64,000 nt of DNA, from assembly GCA_910577315.1 (NCBI GenBank), contig CAJTME010000008.1:77074-141073 (forward strand), in the 5' to 3' direction. The notes beneath the pieces are model-generated. The model ran no database searches, was not told the DNA's origin, and worked only from the letters and a program-made list of their open reading frames with translations. This document shows, in pieces, positions 52,780 to 59,633 of this stretch. This DNA comes from an uncultured Muribaculaceae bacterium (GTDB lineage Bacteria; Bacteroidota; Bacteroidia; Bacteroidales; Muribaculaceae). How positions within the stretch are numbered: the stretch's first letter is position 1; every line of letters begins with the position of its first letter. The translations under genes were made by a program, and so were the position numbers.

Positions 52780-52894
52780 GGAGTTCTCGGAGGGCTCGGA
52801 GTACTCGGAAAAATGGAGTTCTCGGAGAGCTCGGAGTACTCGGAAAGATGGAGCACTCGGAGTTCTCGGAGAGCTCGGAGGGCTCCGAGAACTC
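52780..52894. repeat. Second GGAGnnCTC repeat array with terminal hairpin
   Basis: About eleven 9-bp units (GGAGnnCTC), interrupted twice by GGAAA(A/G)AT so that a higher-order block is visible. The end forms a perfect 12-bp hairpin: GAGTTCTCGGAG (52860-52871) with CTCCGAGAACTC (52883-52894), followed by TATAAAAATT, so it may end transcription of the HTH gene. Confidence 0.85.
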
Positions 52895-52900
52895 TATAAA

Positions 52901-52932
52901 AATTCCTAATTCCTAACTCCTAATTCCTAATT
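52901..52932. repeat. AATTAGGA-type repeat before the DUF4373 gene
   Basis: Four near-perfect copies of CCTAATTC/CCTAACTC, the reverse complement of the repeats at 54421 and 59590. Confidence 0.7.
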
Positions 52933-52937
52933 AAAAA

Positions 52938-53822
52938 ATGGCACGACCACAGAAAACCGGGCTTGATTATTTCCCTTTCGATGTCGACTTCTTTGATGAC
53001 GAGAAGATGGTTTGCATCGGCGGGGAGTTCGGAGTCAAGGGCGAGCTTGCGGCGGTCAAGCTGCTCTGCGCGATATACCGCAATGGATATTTCGCCGAGT
53101 GGAACGAACTGCTGCGCTACAAACTGCTGCGCCAGCTTCCCGGGGTGTCCGCCCAGCTTCTCGAGGACATAGTCAACCGCTTGGTCATATGGGGCTTCTT
53201 CGACAGGGCCCTGTTCGATTCGGCGCACATCCTGACTTCCGAGGGCATTCAGCGGCGCTATTTTGAAATCGCCCGCCGCCGCAAAGGCGCCGCCGATTTG
53301 CCGTATATTCTGGTTAATGCAACAGAAACCCGGGTTAATGCAGCAAAAACCCCGGTTAATGCAGCATTAACGCCACAAATAAAAGAAAAGGAAATAAAAG
53401 AAAAGGAAACAAAAACAAAGAAAACCGAGGGGGATTCCGCGCACACGTGCGCGAAGGTCCCCGCCCCCGGGGATTTTGAAAATTTTTCTTTTTCGCCGCC
53501 TTTGGCGGGCGAGCTCGTCGAGGCCGTGCGCGACCCCGACGTGCAGCGCTACGTCCCAACGCTGGCCGACGCCCGCGCCTTTTTCGACCATTACAGCGCC
53601 CGCGGCTGGATGATGGGCGGCGCCCCCATGCGCGACTGGCGGGCTGCCTTCCGTTCGTGGCTCGCCAAAAAGAGCCGCTTCGGCGAGTCGGCGGCGCCGG
53701 CCGCTCCTGCGCAGCCCCGCGAAGAAAAGCCGCGTCAGCCCGAGGAGCCCTACACCCCGCCGCCACCCGAGTTTTTCGAGCGGCTCGAGCGTGAGGCACC
53801 CTGGAACAAGCCCCAGCGATGA
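52938..53822 (+). CDS. DUF4373 (Lin1244/Lin1753-like) replication protein
   Basis: 294 residues. N-terminal DUF4373 domain (about 5-115: LDYFPFDVDFFDDEKM, AAVKLLCAIYRNGYFAEW, SEGIQRRYFEIARRRK), typical of phage and mobile-element replication initiators with a winged-helix/DnaD-like plan. A repeat-encoded linker (three copies of VNAxxTx) and a Lys/Glu-rich stretch follow, then a C-terminal helical domain (ARAFFDHYSARGWMMGGAPMRDWRAAFRSW) as found at the end of DnaD/primosome proteins. The linker DNA is a candidate origin. Confidence 0.75.
   Translation: MARPQKTGLDYFPFDVDFFDDEKMVCIGGEFGVKGELAAVKLLCAIYRNGYFAEWNELLRYKLLRQLPGVSAQLLEDIVNRLVIWGFFDRALFDSAHILTSEGIQRRYFEIARRRKGAADLPYILVNATETRVNAAKTPVNAALTPQIKEKEIKEKETKTKKTEGDSAHTCAKVPAPGDFENFSFSPPLAGELVEAVRDPDVQRYVPTLADARAFFDHYSARGWMMGGAPMRDWRAAFRSWLAKKSRFGESAAPAAPAQPREEKPRQPEEPYTPPPPEFFERLEREAPWNKPQR
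53312..53430 (+). promoter_or_regulatory. Candidate replication origin: three 21-bp iterons and AT-rich tract
   Basis: Tandem 21-bp units begin GGTTAATGC at 53312, 53333 and 53354. They are followed at once by about 55 nt of A-rich strand (53375-53430, almost only A with G). Iterons plus an unwinding element inside a replication-initiator gene match the lambda O/ori plan. In-frame periodicity could also reflect a protein repeat. Confidence 0.55.
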
Positions 53823-54053
53823 CCCCGCCGGGCGACTTCAATGTTAAACATTGTGAAAAAATCGCCGTCCCGGTAAATCAAGGGAAACCAAGCGAAACAA
53901 GGTCGAACAAAGGAAACAAAAGGAAGATAAACCGCTGAATAACAGATTTTTATTTCCGTAAAAACAGTATTAACTTTGCATCGCGGAATCGAAACGGCAA
54001 CCGCCGTAACACAATTCCTAATTACTGATTTCTAATTACTAATTATAAAGATC
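53823..54053. promoter_or_regulatory. Intergenic region with promoter of the tail operon
   Basis: AT-rich 231 nt. -7 TAACTTTG at 53971-53978; no clear -33. From 54013 to 54047 it holds degenerate CTAATTACT/CCTAATTAC repeats just before the ATG. No gene. Confidence 0.55.
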
Positions 54054-54425
54054 ATGAGCAGTATTTCAATTGGAATGGCGCTGAGGGATGCGCTGATGAC
54101 AGATGAGCGGGTGGCGTCGCTGGCGACGGCCTGTTTCCCTGTGGTGGCGGATGATGCCACGTTGCCCTATATCACATATTATTGCGGCGAGATGGTTGAG
54201 GCGGCCACGAAAGACTGCCGCGGCTATGACCGGCTGCGCATGTTCGTCGAGTGCTATTCGGCGGATTATGACAGCGGTGTTGAGCTTGCCGAGGCTGTGC
54301 GGGAGGCGCTGCGGAATCCGGGCCGGGGAATGAGGGGGTGTTTCCTGGCCGACCGCAAGGAGCTGCGGGCATCCGGCGCATTTTGCCAGCAGATGGTGTT
54401 TGAAATTAGGAGTTCTTTGAATTAG
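54054..54425 (+). CDS. DUF3168-like tail terminator / completion protein
   Basis: 123 residues. The pattern ALRDALMTDERVASLA...VADDATLPYITYY...CRGYDRLRMFVECYSADYDSGVELAEAVREAL is that of DUF3168 (gpU/gp10-like) proteins which cap the tail tube. The last codons (EIRSSLN, stop) are encoded by the start of the AATTAGGA repeat, so the repeat has shaped the C-terminus. First gene of the tail module. Confidence 0.65.
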   Translation: MSSISIGMALRDALMTDERVASLATACFPVVADDATLPYITYYCGEMVEAATKDCRGYDRLRMFVECYSADYDSGVELAEAVREALRNPGRGMRGCFLADRKELRASGAFCQQMVFEIRSSLN

Positions 54426-54470
54426 GAATTAGGAGTTAGGAATTAGGAATTAGGAATTAGGAATTAGGAA
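54421..54470. repeat. Tandem AATTAGGA repeats
   Basis: Six near-perfect tandem copies of AATTAGGA (one AGTTAGGA variant) starting at the stop codon of the DUF3168-like gene. A pyrimidine-rich stretch (TTTTCACTTTCC, repeated) follows to 54540. Confidence 0.85.
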
Positions 54471-54569
54471 TTTTTTTTCTTTTTGCCTTTTCACTTTCCT
54501 TTTTCACTTTCCTTTTTCACTTTTAATCTTTCACTTTTTTAGTCTTTTAACCTTTTAAAATTTAGTTTT

Positions 54570-55058
54570 ATGGCAGATCAAACAAATTACAGCGTGCTTG
54601 ACGGCACGGATCTTATCCTGAGCGTCGATGGGGCGGCCCTGGGCTTCTCGACCGGCTGCAAGGTCTCGACCAGCGTGGAGACCGGCGAACGTACCACCAA
54701 GGAAGCCTCAGGCAAGTGGAAGGAGAAGTTCGTGAAGACCTTCTCTGAGGAAATCAGCGCGGATGTCCTTGTGCTGACCAACTCGGACGATAATGTCCCG
54801 AGCTATGACGAACTGAAGGCCATGATGCTGGCCGGCAAGCCGGTCAAGGCCCACTATTCGCTGCGCGACGGTGCCAAGCGCACCGGCAAGACCCCCGGCG
54901 GCTATGAAGGCCAGTTCATCATCACGTCGCTTGAGCTTGACGGTCAGGCGGGCGATGACGCCAAGTGCAGCGTCAAGCTTGAGAACTCAGGCCCGGTGAA
55001 ACTGGTCGCACAAGGCAACGGCCTCAATGACGGTACATCCGTCAACTCCGCTTCCTGA
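54570..55058 (+). CDS. Major tail tube protein
   Basis: 162 residues. Features of the phage tail tube family: an N-terminal strand DGTDLILSVDGAALGFSTGCKVSTSVET, KWKEKFVKTFSEEISADVLV, and a strand-rich end GQFIITSLELDGQAGDDAKCSVKLENSGPVK. Tail tube proteins stack as hexameric rings. Neighbours (DUF3168 before, chaperones after) agree. No sheath gene is present, so the tail would be non-contractile. Confidence 0.7.
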   Translation: MADQTNYSVLDGTDLILSVDGAALGFSTGCKVSTSVETGERTTKEASGKWKEKFVKTFSEEISADVLVLTNSDDNVPSYDELKAMMLAGKPVKAHYSLRDGAKRTGKTPGGYEGQFIITSLELDGQAGDDAKCSVKLENSGPVKLVAQGNGLNDGTSVNSAS

Positions 55059-55136
55059 TAATTCAGGCAGAGGGATGGGCGGGCGGCGTTTTTTAACATT
55101 TTAATTATTAATTATTTCCTGAATTATTTCTTGATT

Positions 55137-55460
55137 ATGAAAAAGAATGAATCTGCGGGAGCGGTCATGCTCCCGGTTTGTGGCAAGGAATATCCCTGCC
55201 GTGTGACAATGGGCGCGATGGTGCTGTTCAAACGCGCCACGGGCAAAAGTCCCTCGCGTTTTTCAGAAGACGACGTGGAGGAGATGGTGCAGTTCGTTTA
55301 CTGCTGCGTCAAGGCCGCGTGCAAGGCCGACGGCGTCGAACTCGGGATGGACTTCGAGGAATTTGCGTGCGGCCTTGAGCCGGAGGCGATGACCCGATTC
55401 TATGAGGGCCTCGGTGGTGCCGCGGGAAAAAAAGCGATGGCGGCGACGGCCCGGAAATAG
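55137..55460 (+). CDS. Tail assembly chaperone, short form (gpG-like)
   Basis: 107 residues from the ATG at 55137 (MKKNESAGAVML). Compact alpha/beta domain: YPCRVTMGAMVLFKRATGKSPSRFSEDDVEEMVQFVYCCVKAAC. It ends at the TAG 27 nt after an A7 run. In siphophages the short form is made in excess over the frameshifted fusion and guides tape-measure folding. Identity rests on position, size and the frameshift. Confidence 0.7.
   Translation: MKKNESAGAVMLPVCGKEYPCRVTMGAMVLFKRATGKSPSRFSEDDVEEMVQFVYCCVKAACKADGVELGMDFEEFACGLEPEAMTRFYEGLGGAAGKKAMAATARK
55427..55433 (+). promoter_or_regulatory. -1 programmed ribosomal frameshift site (A_AAA_AAA)
   Basis: Zero-frame codons GGA AAA AAA GCG give a perfect A_AAA_AAA slippery heptamer. 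A possible 7-bp stem, CGACGGC (55444-55450) with GCCGTCG (55478-55484), begins 10 nt downstream, the usual spacing. A -1 slip joins the G frame to the T frame with no stop between. Confidence 0.8.
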
Positions 55461-55771
55461 AGGCACTGATGGGCCTCGCCGTCGGGGCGATGGGCATGCG
55501 CATTGATGATTTCCTGGGCATGACGCCCGGGGAGTTCAGCGCGGTTCATGAGGCCTGGGAGGGCTGCCGCCGCCAGGACTGGGAGCGGGCACGGCTTGTC
55601 GGATGGTGCGCTGTCGCGCCTCATGTATCGCGGCGTATGGGCCCGGAGGAGTTTCTGCCGTTTCCATGGGAAAAAGATGCGGAATCCTCCGGCCAACCCC
55701 CGGCCGAGGTCACCGCCGACGAGCGCAAGCGCCGGTTTGAGGATGCCAAGAAACGCTATGCGCTGAGTTAG
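55433..55771 (+). CDS. T part of tail assembly chaperone (made as G-T fusion)
   Basis: Read in the -1 frame relative to the upstream gene from the slippery site: 112 residues continuing KKSDGGDGPEIEALMGLAVGAM...GMTPGEFSAVHEAWEG...DERKRRFEDAKKRYALS. The MTPGEFxAVxEAW segment is like gpT/TAC parts of other phages. The fusion would be 211 residues. There is no good independent start context; the ATG at 55469 lies within the -1 frame. Confidence 0.75.
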   Translation, partial: SDGGDGPEIEALMGLAVGAMGMRIDDFLGMTPGEFSAVHEAWEGCRRQDWERARLVGWCAVAPHVSRRMGPEEFLPFPWEKDAESSGQPPAEVTADERKRRFEDAKKRYALS

Positions 55772-55812
55772 CAATCCCGCCTGTCAGTCAAATATGATTA
55801 CGAAGGCGAGAA

Positions 55813-56478
55813 TTAAGAGTTAATTTTGTTGGCGATGGCGCGTCCCGTGCAAATAGCGCCGCTCGTGATCATCACCATCAGGGAGAAAGTGAAACAATTC
55901 ATCAGTCTTGGAATAGCAACGACATCTCCGCTCTTAAGAATGATGGTAAAAATTGTAATTAACAGAGTTGGAAATGAAAGATATGCGACAAATACGATCA
56001 ACTTCATCATAAACCCCATTCGAGGTTTGTCGGCAGACTGGTCATCACTTTCTGAATCGATGTATTTCGCAAGACCGCCCAAAAGAGAAACACCGATGTT
56101 AATAAGCCAGCAACCGGTAACAAATGCAAGTTCAGGAAAACTTGCAAGAGGTTTGCTCAGGTTCATGGTGGCGTATAGGAGTATAATCGCACCTGGGATT
56201 AGGCATATTGTGGCTAATGAACGAATATTAGAATTGTGATCATCGTCATAGTCGGTATCATCGCAATCGAAGTCTTCGACGGGAGGATGGTAGGTGGAGA
56301 CGACTTGCGGAGTGTCTTCCTCGACGGGCGGATGATAGGTGGAGACGACCTGCGGAGTGTCTTCCTCAACGGGAGGATGATAAGTGGAGATTGGTGCAGA
56401 ACTGGCAGAGTCCGCTGTATTATGTCCGTCCTTTTTTCGGATGACGCGCAAGGAGGATTTTGGCTTTGAAGCAGTCAT
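55813..56478 (-). CDS. Four-helix membrane protein with STYHPPVE repeats (copy 1)
   Basis: 221 residues. N-terminal 80 residues: basic start MTASKPKSSLRVIRKKDG, then 2.5 copies of STYHPPVEEDTPQVV and an acidic stretch DFDCDDTDYDDDHN. Four predicted membrane helices follow (SLATICLIPGAIILLYAT, FVTGCWLINIGVSLLGG, LIVFVAYLSFPTLLITIF, CFTFSLMVMITSGAICTG). No family recognised. It lies on the minus strand between chaperone and tape-measure genes, where phages often carry accessory genes. AT-richer than its surroundings. Superinfection exclusion or immunity is possible but unproven. Confidence 0.6.
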   Translation of the reverse strand: MTASKPKSSLRVIRKKDGHNTADSASSAPISTYHPPVEEDTPQVVSTYHPPVEEDTPQVVSTYHPPVEDFDCDDTDYDDDHNSNIRSLATICLIPGAIILLYATMNLSKPLASFPELAFVTGCWLINIGVSLLGGLAKYIDSESDDQSADKPRMGFMMKLIVFVAYLSFPTLLITIFTIILKSGDVVAIPRLMNCFTFSLMVMITSGAICTGRAIANKINS

Positions 56479-56506
56479 GGTAATAACGACAAAGATATGG
56501 CGAGAT

Positions 56507-57172
56507 TTAAGAGTTGAGTTTGTTGGCGATGGCGCGTCCCGTGCAAATAGCGCCGCTCGTGATCATCACCATCAGGGAGAAAGTGAAACAATTCATCAGT
56601 CTTGGAATGGCAACGACATCTCCGCTCTTAATAATGATGCAAAGAATGATAATCAACAGAGTTGCAAATGAAAGATATGCGACAACTACGATCAACTTCA
56701 TCATAAATCCCATTCGAGGTTTGTCGGTAGACTGGTCATCGCTTTCTGAATCTATGTTTTTCGCAAGACCGCCGAAAAGAGAAACACCGATGTTAATAAG
56801 CCAGGCTCCAGCAATGAGTGCCAGTTCGGAAAAACTTGCAAGAGGATTGCTCAGGGCTGGGATAGCGTATAGGGAAATAATTGCACCGGCGATTAGGCAT
56901 ACGGTGGCTAATGAACGAATATTAGAATTGTGATCATCGTCATAGTCGGTATCATCGCAATCGAAGTCCTCGACGGGCGGATGATAGGTGGAGACGACCT
57001 GCGGAGTATCTTCCTCAACGGGAGGATGATAGGTGGAGACGACCTGCGGGGTGTCTTCCTCGACGGGAGGATGGTAAGTGGAGATTGGTGCGGAACTGAC
57101 AGAGTCCGCTGTATTATGTCCGTCCTTTTTTCGGATGACGCGCAGGGCGGATTTTGGCTTTGAAGCAGTCAT
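56507..57172 (-). CDS. Four-helix membrane protein with STYHPPVE repeats (copy 2)
   Basis: 221 residues, a tandem duplicate of the 55813-56478 gene, offset by 694 bp, with the same start, repeats and stop. Differences cluster in the first two membrane helices (SLATVCLIAGAIISLYAI, LIAGAWLINIGVSLFGG), while the cytoplasmic repeats and the last 40 residues are nearly identical. Both copies are intact, so both are probably under selection or newly made. Confidence 0.6.
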   Translation of the reverse strand: MTASKPKSALRVIRKKDGHNTADSVSSAPISTYHPPVEEDTPQVVSTYHPPVEEDTPQVVSTYHPPVEDFDCDDTDYDDDHNSNIRSLATVCLIAGAIISLYAIPALSNPLASFSELALIAGAWLINIGVSLFGGLAKNIDSESDDQSTDKPRMGFMMKLIVVVAYLSFATLLIIILCIIIKSGDVVAIPRLMNCFTFSLMVMITSGAICTGRAIANKLNS

Positions 57173-57216
57173 GGTATGAAAAATCTGAAAATGAATTACA
57201 AAGATAATAAAAAGTT

Positions 57217-59592
57217 ATGGCAAATGCAATAATATATGAGATTTCGGCGAAGGATTCGTTGAGCGCGGCATTGCAAAAGATAAAAGCCAATGCTGAAAGT
57301 GCCGAGGAAGCGATGGTGAGGCTGAATAAAGCTTCGAACGAAGCGCTTTCTCAAGTTCCTGTGGGACAGATTCAGCAGCTTGCCAATTTCATGGGTGAGT
57401 TGGGGGAAGGTGTGACTAAAATTTCTTCTACGTTTATGCCATTTATGGAATGGGCTTCTGGGATTACAACAGTAGCAGCAAATATCGCGGTGTTGAACAG
57501 CACACTTAATATTCTTAACATAAACGTTAAGGTATTCGGAATGACCCTCAAGATGGCGCTTATGGGTACTGGGGTGTTTGCGGCTATTGTTGCACTTAAT
57601 ATGGCGATGGAGGCTTTGTGCGGCAGCATGCAGAAAACGGAGAGCGAGACGGACAAGTTGATCAGTCAAAAGCAACGGCTTGCGCGCGAGGCTGAGGCGC
57701 TGAAATCCCGGCATGAGGAGGAATCGCGGACAATGCAGAGCGCATCGGCGGGCATCTCGGTCCATATTGCCATGCTTGAGGCGTTCAGCGGTACGAAAGA
57801 ACAGGAGAAGAAGCTCGTAAACGAACTGAATAATGCCTATGGCGATACGATGGGATATTTTTCGAGCGTTTCGGATTGGTATAAGGCGTTGGTAGCAAAT
57901 AGTGAAACGTATTGCAAGCAGATGTTGCTTGAGGCGCGGACACGTAAGCTTGCCGAGCGAATGGCCGACAGAGACATTCAGATAGCCGACATCAGGCAGG
58001 GGATTAAAAACGGAGAATATGGTGGGGTAAGTCGAAATGGCAAGGTGGACCCACGGAGAAACAAGGCAACCGCACAAATTATCAATCTTAATCAGGCCAA
58101 TAAGAGGGATAAATTCATGCTGGAATCCACAAGCAATGAGTTGGCGGGGCTGAAGTTCAGCGTAGTCGGCAGCGAGACACGCTCAAATCTCGACAAAGGG
58201 AAGAATGGAAATGGAGATGCTGCCACGGAGCAGACGCGGCTGCAGGAAATTACAACACTTGTGGCGAAGCTGAAAGAAGAGTATCTGACAGCAAGCGCGG
58301 CGCGTAGGGCAGCAATCAAGCAGGAGATTTCGCTCTTGGGAACAGAAGCTCAGAAGATAGAGCAGCTATACAAAGAGGTTGATCGCCCGGATCAGCTTGT
58401 CACCATGGGCGACATAGATAAGGAAATTTCTTATCAGCAGTCGCTTCTGCCAGATGCCACGGGTGCCGAAGCCGAGGGTATAAACAAGGAAATCAAGGCT
58501 TTGCAGCAGCTGCGGACTGAAAAAGAGTTGGCATGGCACACGCCGGTGAAGATTGATGACATAACGACATACAAGCAGCTGGAGGATGAGCTGTCGTATT
58601 ATACGATGCTGTTGCAGAACGGCACGGCCGAGGAGCGGCTGTTCGCTCAGCAGCATATCAACGACCTCAACAAGGTTAAGGACAAGTGGGACGAGACACT
58701 GGAAGCCCTTGAGAAGCCCGGAGATATAAAGACTCTGAACACCTACGGGGAAATTGACTCGGCGCTGGCCTATTACCGGACGCAGCAGCAGAAGGCGACC
58801 GGCGATGAGATTGCAGACATCGAAAAGACGATAAGGGCCCTGGAAAAGAAGCGCGACGCGCTGGGCCGCGGAGTCGAGGTGATGGACATGCAGGCTGAGG
58901 CTGATGAACTGAATGGACTTGAAGGCAAAGACCTGAAGATGAAAATCGGGGATTTGGGGCTTGATGCACTGAAGGAGAAGCTGCGGATGCTGAAAGCCAT
59001 GCTGGCAGATACCGAAAATCCATTGCCTGATAATGTGAGGGAGCAGGTCGAGGGACTTGTAGAGAGCTATGAGGGCTATGTTGACGCAGGTAAGAAGATG
59101 GTGCCGGTGTCGGGACAGATAGGCGACGGCCTTTCTGCGGCAGGGCAGATGATGGGAAATATCAGCGGCCTGGTGGGCGATAGCGCGGGTGCGTGGCTTG
59201 ACTACGGCGCCAACATCCTGCAGACGGCGTCGCAGGCGATTCCGGCGATTATGGCGATGACATGCGCCAACGCGGCGAACTCGGCGGCGCAGACGCCTGT
59301 CGTGGGCTGGATCATGGCCGGTGCGGCGATCGCGTCGATGATTGCGGCGTTTGCGGCAATACCTGCGTTTGCCAACGGCGGCATCGTGTATGGTCCGACG
59401 CTGGGGTTGTTCGGCGAATATGCCGGCGCCTCGGGCAATCCTGAGGTGGTTGCGCCGCTCAACAGGCTGAAAGAGCTTATTGGCCCGGCCCGGGACGGTG
59501 GCGCCCGCTATGAGCAGGTTGACGTGCGCATCGATGGCCGCAACCTGGTGGCGGTGCTGGCCAAGAACGGCCGGTACAGGGACAGGATGTAA
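57217..59592 (+). CDS. Tail tape measure protein
   Basis: 791 residues. Long helical stretches with coiled-coil heptads (about 5-60 and 160-600), a hydrophobic segment near 110-135 (MALMGTGVFAAIVALNMAM) and a second at 690-730 rich in Ala/Met (AMTCANAANSAAQTPVVGWIMAGAAIASMIAAFAAIPA), then the standard C-terminus FANGGIVYGPTLGLFGEYAGASGNPEVVAPLNRL. At about 1.5 A per residue it implies a tail of roughly 100-120 nm. It follows the G/GT chaperones as in other siphophages, apart from the two inverted genes. Confidence 0.88.
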   Translation: MANAIIYEISAKDSLSAALQKIKANAESAEEAMVRLNKASNEALSQVPVGQIQQLANFMGELGEGVTKISSTFMPFMEWASGITTVAANIAVLNSTLNILNINVKVFGMTLKMALMGTGVFAAIVALNMAMEALCGSMQKTESETDKLISQKQRLAREAEALKSRHEEESRTMQSASAGISVHIAMLEAFSGTKEQEKKLVNELNNAYGDTMGYFSSVSDWYKALVANSETYCKQMLLEARTRKLAERMADRDIQIADIRQGIKNGEYGGVSRNGKVDPRRNKATAQIINLNQANKRDKFMLESTSNELAGLKFSVVGSETRSNLDKGKNGNGDAATEQTRLQEITTLVAKLKEEYLTASAARRAAIKQEISLLGTEAQKIEQLYKEVDRPDQLVTMGDIDKEISYQQSLLPDATGAEAEGINKEIKALQQLRTEKELAWHTPVKIDDITTYKQLEDELSYYTMLLQNGTAEERLFAQQHINDLNKVKDKWDETLEALEKPGDIKTLNTYGEIDSALAYYRTQQQKATGDEIADIEKTIRALEKKRDALGRGVEVMDMQAEADELNGLEGKDLKMKIGDLGLDALKEKLRMLKAMLADTENPLPDNVREQVEGLVESYEGYVDAGKKMVPVSGQIGDGLSAAGQMMGNISGLVGDSAGAWLDYGANILQTASQAIPAIMAMTCANAANSAAQTPVVGWIMAGAAIASMIAAFAAIPAFANGGIVYGPTLGLFGEYAGASGNPEVVAPLNRLKELIGPARDGGARYEQVDVRIDGRNLVAVLAKNGRYRDRM

Positions 59593-59629
59593 TTAGGAAT
59601 TAGAAATTAGGAATTAGGAGTTAGGAATT
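59590..59629. repeat. AATTAGGA repeats between tape measure and hub genes
   Basis: Five degenerate tandem copies (AATTAGGA, AATTAGAA, AGTTAGGA) that start at the tape-measure stop codon, followed by a T run and the next ATG. Confidence 0.8.
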
Positions 59630-59633
59630 TTTT

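Noticed and set aside
51660..54053. Mu-like transposable phage
   Set aside because: The divergent repressor at the left end and insertion within a gene recall Mu, but no transposase A/B genes follow.
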